Assembly (NCBI RefSeq): GCF_017599305.1
Contig: NZ_JAGFWR010000023.1
Coordinates: 36,084 to 100,083 of the forward strand
Direction of reading: 5' to 3'
Source: Micromonospora antibiotica
GTDB lineage: Bacteria > Actinomycetota > Actinomycetes > Mycobacteriales > Micromonosporaceae
Length of the DNA: 64,000 nucleotides
Part shown: positions 42,596 through 50,573 of the stretch, in pieces
Position numbering within the stretch: position 1 is the stretch's first letter
Layout of the letters: each line of letters starts with the position of its first letter
Program-made: the position numbers and the translations under genes
Notes under the pieces: generated by a model
Told to the model about the DNA's origin: nothing
Databases searched by the model: none
Seen by the model: the letters and a program-made list of their open reading frames with translations, nothing else

Positions 42596-43110
42596 CGGGT
42601 CACCTCCGTCGGGTCCGCCAGCGGCAACTGCCGGCGCAGCGCAGCAAGTCCCCGCGCGGTCTGGCTCTTGACGTTGCCGGCCGAGCAGCCCAGCACCTCG
42701 GCGGTCTGCTCGACGCTCAGGTCGGCGTAGAAGCGCAGCACCAGCACCATCCGCTGGCCGGGTGGCACCGCCGCCAACGCGGCCCGCACCGCGACCGTGT
42801 CCACCACCGCGTCGGTCGGTGGAACTCCCCTGGGCTCCGGCTCCGGCGGGCGGTCGAGCAGGCGTACCCCGAACCAGCGGGACCGGCGCTCCTGCCGGAA
42901 CGCGTTGACCAGCATCCGGTGCACGTACGCCCCGATGTCGTCGGCGGACCGTGCCCGACCCCACTTGACGTAGAGCCGGGTCAGCGTCTGCTGCACGACG
43001 TCGTCGGCACGGTGGGCATCTCCCCCGGTCAGCAGGTACGCCGTCCGGCGCAGCTTCGGTGTCGCCCCCGTCACGAAGTCGACGTACTCCTGCCGTTGCG
43101 TCGCGTGCAT
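42592..43110 (-). CDS. SigE-family RNA polymerase sigma factor
   Basis: 172 residues. Region 2 FVTGATPKLRRTAYLLTGGDAHRADDVVQQTLTRLYVKW and region 4 VPPGQRMVLVLRFYADLSVEQTAEVLGCSAGNVKSQTARGL define an ECF-like SigE-family (SigE/SigF-type, ECF41-adjacent) factor common in Micromonosporaceae. Directs polymerase to its own promoters. ATG 43110 lies in a leader shared with the paralogue upstream, suggesting autoregulation. Confidence 0.93.
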   Translation of the reverse strand: MHATQRQEYVDFVTGATPKLRRTAYLLTGGDAHRADDVVQQTLTRLYVKWGRARSADDIGAYVHRMLVNAFRQERRSRWFGVRLLDRPPEPEPRGVPPTDAVVDTVAVRAALAAVPPGQRMVLVLRFYADLSVEQTAEVLGCSAGNVKSQTARGLAALRRQLPLADPTEVTR

Positions 43111-43178
43111 CGACCACTCCCCGTCCCGGACGCTGGCACTGTCACCGTACGGATGGCCCCCGGTATGGAAACGGTTGC
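43111..43178 (-). promoter_or_regulatory. Sigma gene promoter/leader, copy A
   Basis: On the minus strand GCAACC (43178-43173) is followed 23 nt later by TACGG and then TGACAGTGCC and GGGACGGGGAGTGGTCG up to the ATG. The same elements with identical spacing precede the gene starting at 44116, so both are probably recognised by the same sigma factor. Confidence 0.6.
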
Positions 43179-43192
43179 ACGGGGGAGAGAAC

Positions 43193-44116
43193 TCAGAACG
43201 GACGCCAGCCGGCTTCGTCGTCAGGGTCGGTGACCAACCGGACCCGGGCGGCGAGGGCGAGCGCGGCCCGGTCGCCGCCGAGCGCGGCCCGGTCGCCGCC
43301 GAGCGCGGCCAGACCGTGCGGCGTCAGTACCCCGACCTCGGCCACCGTGCGCGGGGCCGCACCGGGAACCCGCCCGACCCGGTACGTGCCCAGGCCACCG
43401 GCCGACCACGCCGGCCGGCCGTCAGCGGTGGTGTTCCCCGGCCCGCCCGACCAGTCCCGGCGCACGCCGATGGTCAGGTCGCCGTACGGCGCGGGGGAGC
43501 CGGACGCGAGGTAACCGCCCCACACCCGGTGCCACCTGCCGTCGCGCCGCTCGACCGCCACCCGTTCGAGTCGGCAATCCGCAGGCGGTGGCACCCGGAG
43601 GAAGGGAACCGTGAGCGGTCGGTCGTCGCCGACCAGCCCTTCGGCGATCTGCCGCAGCACCCGGGCCGACCCGGGCTGGTTGGTGGACAGCACCGCGGCC
43701 CACGCGTCGTGGGCGTACCGCCAGGACAGGGCGGCCCGTGAGCCGTCGGGACTGACGTACAGGTGCGCCGGACGGTCCCGCACCGGCGCGACGGCGACCC
43801 CGGGCGGAGTCGACGGTGCGGCCGACCCGGCCAGTTCCGGATCCCACTCGCGCAGCGGCCGGCAGACGTCCACGCCCCGGGCCCCCACCGTCACCGTCAC
43901 CACCCGGCCGGCGCGCACCGGAGCGGCTCCCCGGCCCGGGGTCCACGCCGGCAGCAGGGCGGTGAGCGAGTGCTCCCACCGCTGCCCGGTGTAGGTCAGG
44001 TGGGTCAGCTCCCCGGGCAGCCAGGAGAGTCGGAAGACCCGCCGACCGGGATCGAACTCCGACGGCACCCCCGTCGTGCGACACCCGGCGTTCTCCTGCT
44101 CCCGCATGCTACCCAT
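43193..44116 (-). CDS. Paralogue of the sigma-partner protein, lacking the TM anchor
   Basis: 307 residues. About 24 junk-like residues (MGSMREQENAGCRTTGVPSE) precede FDPGRRVFRLSWLPGELTHLTY, which aligns with FDPTRRLLRLGSLPAGAGHQSY of the protein at 41435; the match continues through RPAHLYVSPDGSRAALSWRY and SARVLRQIAEGLVGDDRPLTVPF to GWRPF at the end. Neither TM helix nor signal peptide is present, so it should be cytoplasmic. The start codon and leader correspond to those of the sigma gene, as if sigma gene and anchor had been deleted from a duplicated operon. Confidence 0.85.
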   Translation of the reverse strand: MGSMREQENAGCRTTGVPSEFDPGRRVFRLSWLPGELTHLTYTGQRWEHSLTALLPAWTPGRGAAPVRAGRVVTVTVGARGVDVCRPLREWDPELAGSAAPSTPPGVAVAPVRDRPAHLYVSPDGSRAALSWRYAHDAWAAVLSTNQPGSARVLRQIAEGLVGDDRPLTVPFLRVPPPADCRLERVAVERRDGRWHRVWGGYLASGSPAPYGDLTIGVRRDWSGGPGNTTADGRPAWSAGGLGTYRVGRVPGAAPRTVAEVGVLTPHGLAALGGDRAALGGDRAALALAARVRLVTDPDDEAGWRPF

Positions 44117-44185
44117 CGACCACTCCCCGTCCCGGACGCCGGCACTGTCACCCGTAGCGATGACGGCGGGACCGGAATGGGTTGC
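44117..44185 (-). promoter_or_regulatory. Promoter/leader copy B before the paralogue
   Basis: GCAACC (44185-44180), 23 nt, TACGG, then GTGACAGTGCC and GGGACGGGGAGTGGTCG to the ATG: the same leader as copy A with one base change in the last 30 nt. Confidence 0.6.
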
Positions 44186-44205
44186 ACGGGTTCCGTGGTG
44201 GGCGG

Positions 44206-45066
44206 TCAGGCCGGGTCGAGGTCCAGCTCGGCGACGACCGGGTAGTGGTCGGAGGCGTACTCGGTGTCGCCGCCACGTACCACGTGGATGTCGCGCAGCC
44301 GGGCGGCGAGCGCCGGGGTGCCGAGCAGGTAGTCCAGCCGCATGCCGGAGAACTCGCCGCCGCCGCCGTGCCGGGTCGGCGCGGTCAACCCGACCTCGGC
44401 CGGGCCGGCGGCGTGGGTCGGATCGGCCGGCCCGCCGCCGCGGGGCAGCTCAGGCGGCCCGGCGGCGTGGGTCCAGAGGTCGACCAGGCCGGCGGCGAGC
44501 AGCCGGGCCACCGCCCGGGTGTCCACGGTCCGCCCGTCGCGGCGCAGGTGCCGCCGCCGGTACGCCGCCGGCAGCCGGGCCACCCGGTCGGCGTGGTCGG
44601 TGCCCGGGTCCAGGGTGTTCAGGTCACCGGCGAGCAGCGCCGACTCCCCCGGCGCGCGGCCTACCGCACGGGCGAGCCAGCCGGCCTCGATGCGCCGCCG
44701 CAGCCCGGTGTACGGGTCGAGGTGGGTGCCGAACACGGTGAGCGGGCCGGCGGTGGTGGCCAGCTCGACCCGCTGCGCCGCGTGGTGCAACGGTCGACGG
44801 ACCGGCCCGGCGGAGCGGATGCGCCACGGCGGGCGGACCAGCACGGCAACCGGCTGACCGAAGCAGCTGCGGGCCAGGTGGGGGCGCATCCCCACCCGGT
44901 CGGCGAACCCGGCCAGCACCCCCGGCCGGTCGAAGCCGCGCAGCTCCTGCACGGCCAGCACGTCGGGGGCCTGCGCGGTGACGACCCGGCACACCAGGTC
45001 CCGCCGGTCGGGGCCGGTCCGGTCCCGACCGCCGGTCCTGATGTTCCAGGTCATCATCCGCAGCAC
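44206..45066 (-). CDS. Endonuclease/exonuclease/phosphatase (EEP) family protein
   Basis: 286 residues. EEP motifs: MTWNIRTGG, VLAVQELRG, FGTHLDPYTG, LLAGDLNTLDPG and the C-terminal ASDHYPVVAEL with the catalytic His. Metal-dependent phosphodiesterase; could act on nucleic acid or on lipid head groups. No signal peptide. Its start lies 11 bp downstream of the PAP2 stop, so it is likely co-transcribed with the phosphatase, which hints at a lipid role. Confidence 0.92.
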   Translation of the reverse strand: MLRMMTWNIRTGGRDRTGPDRRDLVCRVVTAQAPDVLAVQELRGFDRPGVLAGFADRVGMRPHLARSCFGQPVAVLVRPPWRIRSAGPVRRPLHHAAQRVELATTAGPLTVFGTHLDPYTGLRRRIEAGWLARAVGRAPGESALLAGDLNTLDPGTDHADRVARLPAAYRRRHLRRDGRTVDTRAVARLLAAGLVDLWTHAAGPPELPRGGGPADPTHAAGPAEVGLTAPTRHGGGGEFSGMRLDYLLGTPALAARLRDIHVVRGGDTEYASDHYPVVAELDLDPA

Positions 45067-45076
45067 GGTGGCCGGC

Positions 45077-46570
45077 TCACCCGGGACGGCCGGCCTTGGC
45101 CAGCTCGTCGTCCAGCTCGTCGACCTGTTCCGACTCGATCTCGGGCCGGTTGCCCTCGTAGACGTCGGCGTTGGGTCGGATCACCCAGTAGAGCAGGCCG
45201 ATCCACAGGCCGCTGAGGATGAGCGCGCCCATGAAGTCGGTCGGGTGGTGCATGCCCCGGTACATCCGGGAGACCGCCACCCCGACCGGCATGATCACGG
45301 CCATCGCCACGAAGAGCCACCGCCACCAGCGGTCGGTACGGACGAACACGATGATCGCGATGACCAGCCAGAGGCAGGTGGTCGCGGCGATGTGCCCGGA
45401 CGGGAAGGACGAGGTGGGCATCTGCCCGTCGAGGTTCTCCACCGCCGGGCGGGGCCGGTCCACCACCCGGGCCGAGGCGAGGAACAGGCTCAGCTCGCCG
45501 AAGAGCGCCAGCACCACGAAGAGCACCGGCCGCCACCGCTTCCAGATGGCCAGCACCAGCGGGCAGAAGACCAGCGAGACGATCAGGATGGCGTGGGTGT
45601 CGCCGAACTTGCTCCACCACCAGCTCAGCTCGGTGAGGAAGTCGGTGTGCCGGGCGGCGAACCAGCGCGGCACGTCGGTGTCCAGGGTCTCGAAGATGGT
45701 GCCCTTGGCGTGGTAACTGACGTAGGTGCCGAAGGCGTAGAGCGCGCCGAAGACGATCACCCAGCCGACCAGCAGTTCGGCTACGGCGGAGCGCGGGTGC
45801 TCCAGCACGTGCTCCTCGGCCGGGGCGGGGGTGATCTTGTCACCGGCCTCCGGTTCCAGCCCCTCGCTCAGCGGCGGCACCGGCCGGCCCCGCTCGCGCC
45901 GCCACAGCCGGAAGGCGTACGCGGTGACACCGAGCCAGGCCGCGCCGAGCAGCCAGCCGCCGATCACGTCGGAGACGAAGTGCACGCCGAGCGCGATCCG
46001 GGTCAACCCGATCAGCGCCACCAGCACGGCGACGATGGCAATCGCCAGCTTACGCCAACGGTGCGCCATGGCGGGCAGAAAGACCAGCAGCAACGCCCCG
46101 TACGCGACGAACGAGCCGAGCGCGTGCCCGCTGGGGAAGCTGTTGCCGGGGGCGCTGGCGACGGGCACGTCGACCACCGGGCGGAGCCGGCCGACCAGGG
46201 CCTTGAGCGACGGGTCGAGGATCAGCCCGCCCACCCCGGTCACGATCAGGTAGACCGCCAGCCGGGACTGGCGACGGATCAGCAGGGTGACCACGGCGAT
46301 CGTGACCAGCCAGATCAGCACCGGTCGGCCACCCAGGTCGGTGACCGCCTGGAGCACGGTGACCAACGCGTGGTGCGGCGCGACGAGCCCGTTGAACCAT
46401 TCGGCCGCCTCGTGGTCGGCGTGGTACATCGGGCTCCACTTGAACCGTACGAGCATCAGCAGCAGCCCGAAGGCCACGCCCGCGCCGGCCACGGCCAGCA
46501 GGCCGGCGACGCTCCGTTCGGCGAAATGGCCGAGCGGCCGTCGGGCCGTCGTGTCCTTGACCGCGGTCAC
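45077..46570 (-). CDS. Tandem-domain PAP2 phosphatase
   Basis: 497 residues with two complete PAP2 phosphatase domains. Domain 1: KALVGRLRP (about 123-131), NSFPSGHA (143-150) and RIALGVHFVSDVIGG (191-205). Domain 2: DRPRPAVENL, SSFPSGHIAATT and RMYRGMHHPTDFMGAL near the C-terminus. Each has about six TM helices, joined by a cytoplasmic linker (SEGLEPEAGDKITPAPAEE). The enzymes remove phosphate from lipids such as undecaprenyl diphosphate or phosphatidic acid. Fusion of two active domains is unusual; most PAP2 proteins have one. Confidence 0.95.
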   Translation of the reverse strand: MTAVKDTTARRPLGHFAERSVAGLLAVAGAGVAFGLLLMLVRFKWSPMYHADHEAAEWFNGLVAPHHALVTVLQAVTDLGGRPVLIWLVTIAVVTLLIRRQSRLAVYLIVTGVGGLILDPSLKALVGRLRPVVDVPVASAPGNSFPSGHALGSFVAYGALLLVFLPAMAHRWRKLAIAIVAVLVALIGLTRIALGVHFVSDVIGGWLLGAAWLGVTAYAFRLWRRERGRPVPPLSEGLEPEAGDKITPAPAEEHVLEHPRSAVAELLVGWVIVFGALYAFGTYVSYHAKGTIFETLDTDVPRWFAARHTDFLTELSWWWSKFGDTHAILIVSLVFCPLVLAIWKRWRPVLFVVLALFGELSLFLASARVVDRPRPAVENLDGQMPTSSFPSGHIAATTCLWLVIAIIVFVRTDRWWRWLFVAMAVIMPVGVAVSRMYRGMHHPTDFMGALILSGLWIGLLYWVIRPNADVYEGNRPEIESEQVDELDDELAKAGRPG

Positions 46571-46652
46571 CCCGCACCTCCCTGCGTCAACGTGGCGAGG
46601 CGCGCTGTACCCGATTCTGCCGTCCCGTACACGCCCGTCCGGTGTGGCGGGC

Positions 46653-47654
46653 TCAGAGTGCGGTCATGTCACCGGTGTCGAGCAGTTCCTCCCGCTCGGC
46701 CTCGGGCTCCCACAGGTCCGGCTGGGCCGGCTCCGGAGCGCCGATCCGCATCGCCTCCAGCTGGGCGGCGAACGACAACCCGCCGAACAGCGCCATGCCG
46801 GTGAGGTTGGCCCACAGCAGCAACGCCATCATCCCGGTCAACGCCCCGTACGTCTGGCCGAAGCCGCCGCTGAACTTGACGTACGCGGCGAGCAGCAGGC
46901 TGGCCAGCCACCACAGGGCGGTGGCGATGCCGGCGCCGAAGTAGAGCCAGGACAGGCCGGGCTGCTTGCGTCGGGGCGCGTGCCGGAAGATCACCGCCAC
47001 CGCGACCACGGTCAGCACGAGGCTCAGCGGCCAGCGCACCACCTCCCAGAGGCCGGCGGCGAGATCACCCCACTCGTAGTGGCGCTGTACCGACTCGCCC
47101 ATCGCCCCGCCGCCGACCAGGATCAGGAACCCGGCCAGGGCGGGCAGGCCGGCGACCACGGCCAGCACCGCCGCGCGCAGGTACTTCCACAGCGCGGGGC
47201 GGTCCCGTTCGACGCCGTAGATCCGGTTGGCGCCGCGCTCGATCTGGGCCATGGTGGTGGTCAGCGCCACCAGGCCGGTGATCAGGCCGAGGGTCAACGC
47301 CAACTCGCCGGTGCTCTCGGTGCGGTCCCCGTCGCCGAGGAGATCCTGCACCACCTGCTCGCTCTGCCCGGGGGTCAGCGCCAGCACGGTGTCGGCGACC
47401 ACCCGGCCGCCCTCCTCGACACCCAGGTCGCTGATCAGGCCGGTGAGCGCGATCAGGAACGGGACCACGGCGAGGCAGAGTTGCAGGGCGAACGCGCGGG
47501 AGTGGCTGAACCCGTCGCCGTAGCGGAACCGGATGAACGCGTCCCGCAGCAGTTGCCAGCCACCGAGCCGGCGCAGCGTACGCCAGGCGTCGTCGGCGGC
47601 GAGTTCGTCCGACGCCATCAACCGGGTCTCGGGGACGAGCTTGGTGCTACTCAC
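46653..47654 (-). CDS. YihY/BrkB family inner-membrane protein
   Basis: 333 residues with six predicted TM helices; SRAFALQLCLAVVPFLIALTGLI is the YihY/BrkB start (usually ALxxxLALxPL) and YGALTGMMALLLWANLTGMALFGG the end. The family was once thought to be RNase BN; its transport function is uncertain. GTG 47654 overlaps the stop of the lipid kinase by 8 bp, so the two are coupled. Confidence 0.9.
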   Translation of the reverse strand: MSSTKLVPETRLMASDELAADDAWRTLRRLGGWQLLRDAFIRFRYGDGFSHSRAFALQLCLAVVPFLIALTGLISDLGVEEGGRVVADTVLALTPGQSEQVVQDLLGDGDRTESTGELALTLGLITGLVALTTTMAQIERGANRIYGVERDRPALWKYLRAAVLAVVAGLPALAGFLILVGGGAMGESVQRHYEWGDLAAGLWEVVRWPLSLVLTVVAVAVIFRHAPRRKQPGLSWLYFGAGIATALWWLASLLLAAYVKFSGGFGQTYGALTGMMALLLWANLTGMALFGGLSFAAQLEAMRIGAPEPAQPDLWEPEAEREELLDTGDMTAL

Positions 47655-48672
47655 GGCGGGCTTCCTCGATCAGCTTCTCGCCGCGCTGCGCCGCCGCGTC
47701 GGCGTCGTACGCCAGATCCGGGTCCTGGGCCGGGCGCGGCACGCAGAGCCAGAGCGACCCGGGTCTGATCTCGGCGGTCAGGGTGCGGCCGGGTGCGATC
47801 AGGTCGCCGTCGAGCTGCCGGGGCTGGGCCCTGGTGCTGGTGATGACGACCTTGCGGGCCCGGTGGACCTCCATCCGGGGGACGCTGCCCTGCCGGCGGA
47901 CCAGCGCCCAGCCCATGGCGAGCCAGTGCCGGACCCGGTTGGGGGTGAGCACGGCGACGTCGAGCCAGCCGTCGTCGGGCTCGGCGTCGGTGAGCAGGCG
48001 CACCCCGCCCTGGAGCCGCCCGACGTTGGCGACGAGCACGGTGCGGGCCCGGCGGCGCATCGGGGGCCGGTCGTCGATGCGGACGGTGAGCCGCATCGGC
48101 CGGTCCCGCAGGTGCTTGGCCGCCCCCACCACGTAGGCGGGCCAGCCGATGCGGGCCTTGGTGGTCTCGGAGGTGTCGGCCAGCATCTGCGCGTCGAAGC
48201 CCATCCCGGCCATGACCGCGAAGCACTGGTCGTCGACGACGCCGACGTCGAGTCGGCGTCGGCCGCGTTCGACGGCCACCTGGAGGCCGGCGGCCAGGTC
48301 GTTGGAGAGTCCCAGGTTGGCGGCGAGCAGGTTGCCGGTGCCCTGGGGCAGCACGGCGAGTTCGACGTCGGTGCCGGCGAGCGCGGTGACGCAGGCCATC
48401 ACGGTGCCGTCGCCGCCGCAGGCGAAGACCAGCTCGGCCCCGGCGGCGACGGCCTGCTCGGTCTGGCCCCGGCCGGGGTCCTCGGCGGTGGTCTCGTACC
48501 AGGTCGGGGCCGGCCAACCGGCGGCGGCGAGCGCCTCCTCCACGGTCGCGCGGAACTCGTCGAGATCAGTCACCTTCGTCGGGTTGACCACCACCGCCGA
48601 GCGCGGGGCTCGGTCGCCGTCGGTCACCGTACGCTTCTGCTCTGCACCGTCCACGGCGTCAGTGTGCAGCAC
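47647..48672 (-). CDS. Diacylglycerol/sphingosine-type lipid kinase
   Basis: 341 residues. VVVNPTKVTDLDEFRATVEE and FACGGDGTVMACVTALAG (GGDGT nucleotide loop), then VLPQGTGNLLAANLGL are the DAGK catalytic-domain motifs; the C-terminal beta-sandwich contains QLDGDLIAPG. Phosphorylates diacylglycerol or a related lipid at the membrane. First start at GTG 48672; GTG 48654 is possible. It leads a run with BrkB, PAP2 phosphatase and EEP protein, so the run may handle lipid phosphates in both directions. Confidence 0.9.
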   Translation of the reverse strand: MLHTDAVDGAEQKRTVTDGDRAPRSAVVVNPTKVTDLDEFRATVEEALAAAGWPAPTWYETTAEDPGRGQTEQAVAAGAELVFACGGDGTVMACVTALAGTDVELAVLPQGTGNLLAANLGLSNDLAAGLQVAVERGRRRLDVGVVDDQCFAVMAGMGFDAQMLADTSETTKARIGWPAYVVGAAKHLRDRPMRLTVRIDDRPPMRRRARTVLVANVGRLQGGVRLLTDAEPDDGWLDVAVLTPNRVRHWLAMGWALVRRQGSVPRMEVHRARKVVITSTRAQPRQLDGDLIAPGRTLTAEIRPGSLWLCVPRPAQDPDLAYDADAAAQRGEKLIEEARRE

Positions 48673-48718
48673 CCCGGCCGGGTCAGCGACCCGACGACGA
48701 CCGACGTTGCATTGACCG

Positions 48719-48730
48719 CAAACAGGTTTG
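48719..48730. promoter_or_regulatory. Palindrome upstream of lipid kinase
   Basis: CAAAC-AG-GTTTG, perfect, 47 bp before the start codon in an AT-richer patch. Possible operator. Confidence 0.3.
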
Positions 48731-48756
48731 ATCCGGGTTGGGACCTACCCGACCGG

Positions 48757-49335
48757 TCAGGCCGCCGTCCGCAGCGCCAACTCGATCCGTCGGCGCAGGT
48801 CGTCGAGGTCCACGCCCGCCTCGGTCAGCACCACCGCGCCCAGGCCGCCACCCTCGCGGAGCACGCCGAGCAGCAGGTGTTCGGTGCCGATGTGCCGGTG
48901 CCGCAGCCGGAGCGCCTCGCGTAGCGCCAACTCCAGCGCCTTGCGGGAACGGGGCGAGAAGGGCCCGCCGACCGGCCGGCGCAGCGGCCACCGTCGGCGT
49001 GGGGCCGGGACCGCCTCGCGTAGGGCGTCCGGGCCGAAGTTGTCCTCGATCCGGGCGACGATGGCCGCGAGGTCGATGCCGATCTCGCGCAGCGCGGCCG
49101 CGTCCGCCTCGCCTAGCCCGATCCCGCCGGCACCGACGTGCCGCCGGATCCGGGCGCGCAGGTCGTCGGCGTCGACGCCGGCGGAGGTGAGCACCCGGCT
49201 GGCGAGCGCATCGGTGTCGGCCAGGACGGCGAGCAGCAGGTGTTCGGTACCGACGGGACGTCGCCCGTCGCGCTGGGCCTGTTCGACCGCGCTCCGGACG
49301 ACGGCGCGGGCCCGATCGGTGAACCGCTCGAACAT
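48757..49335 (-). CDS. Clp N-terminal (double Clp repeat) domain protein
   Basis: 192 residues. Two Clp_N repeats: FERFTDRARAVVRSAVEQAQRDGRRPVGTEHLLLAVL and FSPRSRKALELALREAL with HIGTEHLLLGVLREGG. No AAA+ module, so it is a free adaptor-like domain rather than a chaperone. It might bind ClpC/ClpP substrates or compete with ClpC. ATG 49335 (second of two) is better spaced from GGAGG; it overlaps the HTH gene stop. Confidence 0.9.
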   Translation of the reverse strand: MFERFTDRARAVVRSAVEQAQRDGRRPVGTEHLLLAVLADTDALASRVLTSAGVDADDLRARIRRHVGAGGIGLGEADAAALREIGIDLAAIVARIEDNFGPDALREAVPAPRRRWPLRRPVGGPFSPRSRKALELALREALRLRHRHIGTEHLLLGVLREGGGLGAVVLTEAGVDLDDLRRRIELALRTAA

Positions 49336-49571
49336 CATTCCTCCCAGGTTCCTCGGACCGCCGGTCGCCCGGCGTGCTTCTTGTGGACCGCCTGCCGGCT
49401 CACCTCGAGCGCGTCGGCGATCTCCTGCCAGGACCAGCCCTGCCGTCGGGCGTTGTCCACCTGGACCACCTCCAGCCGTTCGAGGAGCCGACGCAGGGCG
49501 AGCACCGCGCGCAGGCCGACCCGGGGGTCGGTGCTGCCGGCGGCTGCCGCGAGTTCCGTTGCCTGACTCAT
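49335..49571 (-). CDS. Small helix-turn-helix regulator paired with Clp-N protein
   Basis: 78 residues. ARRQGWSWQEIADALEVSRQAVHKKHAG is a helix-turn-helix; LLERLEVVQVDNARRQ may be a dimerisation helix. Starts at ATG 49571 directly after a promoter whose -35 and -10 are covered by two operators, so it is probably autorepressed and translated from a leaderless message. Translationally coupled to the Clp-N gene. Confidence 0.88.
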   Translation of the reverse strand: MSQATELAAAAGSTDPRVGLRAVLALRRLLERLEVVQVDNARRQGWSWQEIADALEVSRQAVHKKHAGRPAVRGTWEE

Positions 49572-49574
49572 GCT

Positions 49575-49617
49575 GTCAACTTACGTTGACAATTCGGCCG
49601 TGTCAACCACAGTTGAC
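49575..49617. promoter_or_regulatory. Two GTCAAC-N4-GTTGAC operators overlapping the promoter
   Basis: Perfect palindromes GTCAACTTACGTTGAC (49575-49590) and GTCAACCACAGTTGAC (49602-49617), centres 27 bp apart. On the minus strand TTGACA (within the second) is followed 17 nt later by TAAGTT (within the first), and the ATG lies about 10 nt beyond, giving a leaderless transcript. Confidence 0.75.
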
Positions 49618-49686
49618 GCACCCGACCTGCGCCGACACGACGCCGGACGCCCCGGTCCAGGCCCGCGACGGTGCTACCGTCCGCTG

Positions 49687-50520
49687 GTGTTCCGTCGCCG
49701 CACCACCGACCAGCCCATCGAGGCGGCCCGCCGGCTGCCCGTCGGCCGGATCGAGTGGGAGATCGCCGGCGGCACCGTGGCCGGTCACCGCTACTCGGCC
49801 AACTTCGACGTCCTGCACGTCGACCCGGAACTACCGTTCGCGGTGGTCGTCGACGGCATGGGCGAGGGCGAGGGCAGCCGGGTCGCCGGCAGCACCGCAC
49901 GCGACACACTGCGCGAACTGGTCCACGCCGGCTGGCCGGCCGTCGGTCCCCGCGAGCTGCGTGCCGCCGTCACCGAGGCCCAGATCCGGGTACGCCGGGC
50001 CGGCGCCGCCGTCGACGAGCTGGCCGGCTGCACGCTGACCGCGCTGCTCGCCGCGCCCGACGGCGAACTGGCCTGGATCGTCCAGCTCGGCGACTCCCGG
50101 GCCTACCGGCTGCGCGACGGGCTGCTGGAACTGGTGACCGTGGACCACACGATGGCCTGGCTCGGGGTGCTGCACGGCTGGTGGCCGGCGAACTCCCGGG
50201 AGGCGTCCCGCGCCCGCTACCAGCTGCTGCGCTACCTCGGCCACCCCGACCGGCCCGACCCGGACCTGCTCGGGGTGCCGCTGCGCCCCGGTGACACCTG
50301 GCTGCTCTGCACCGACGGGGTCAGCGACCAGCTCGACTACCACCGGCTACGCGAACTGCTCGCCGAGCCGGACCCGACCCGGGCGGTACGCGCCCTGCTC
50401 GCCGCGAGCCTGGCCGAGGGCGGCAGCGACAACGCCACCGCCGTCGTGCTACGCGTACACCCGGGGACCGGACCGACCCGTCCGGCTGATCGGGCTCCAC
50501 CGCCTCCCCGGCGCGACTAG
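49687..50520 (+). CDS. PP2C-type serine/threonine phosphatase
   Basis: 277 residues. Metal-binding aspartates are visible in VVVDGMGEGEGSR, QLGDSRAYRLRDG, LLCTDGVSDQL and GGSDNATAVVL. No TM helix, so cytoplasmic; would dephosphorylate Ser/Thr kinase targets. GTG 49687 is preferred, as upstream in-frame sequence is basic, Pro-rich and not conserved-looking. Divergent from the HTH/Clp-N pair. Confidence 0.9.
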   Translation: MFRRRTTDQPIEAARRLPVGRIEWEIAGGTVAGHRYSANFDVLHVDPELPFAVVVDGMGEGEGSRVAGSTARDTLRELVHAGWPAVGPRELRAAVTEAQIRVRRAGAAVDELAGCTLTALLAAPDGELAWIVQLGDSRAYRLRDGLLELVTVDHTMAWLGVLHGWWPANSREASRARYQLLRYLGHPDRPDPDLLGVPLRPGDTWLLCTDGVSDQLDYHRLRELLAEPDPTRAVRALLAASLAEGGSDNATAVVLRVHPGTGPTRPADRAPPPPRRD

Positions 50521-50573
50521 CGTCGGTGGGGACGGCGCGGGGCGTAGGTGCGGGCGCCCGGGAGGTGAACCGG

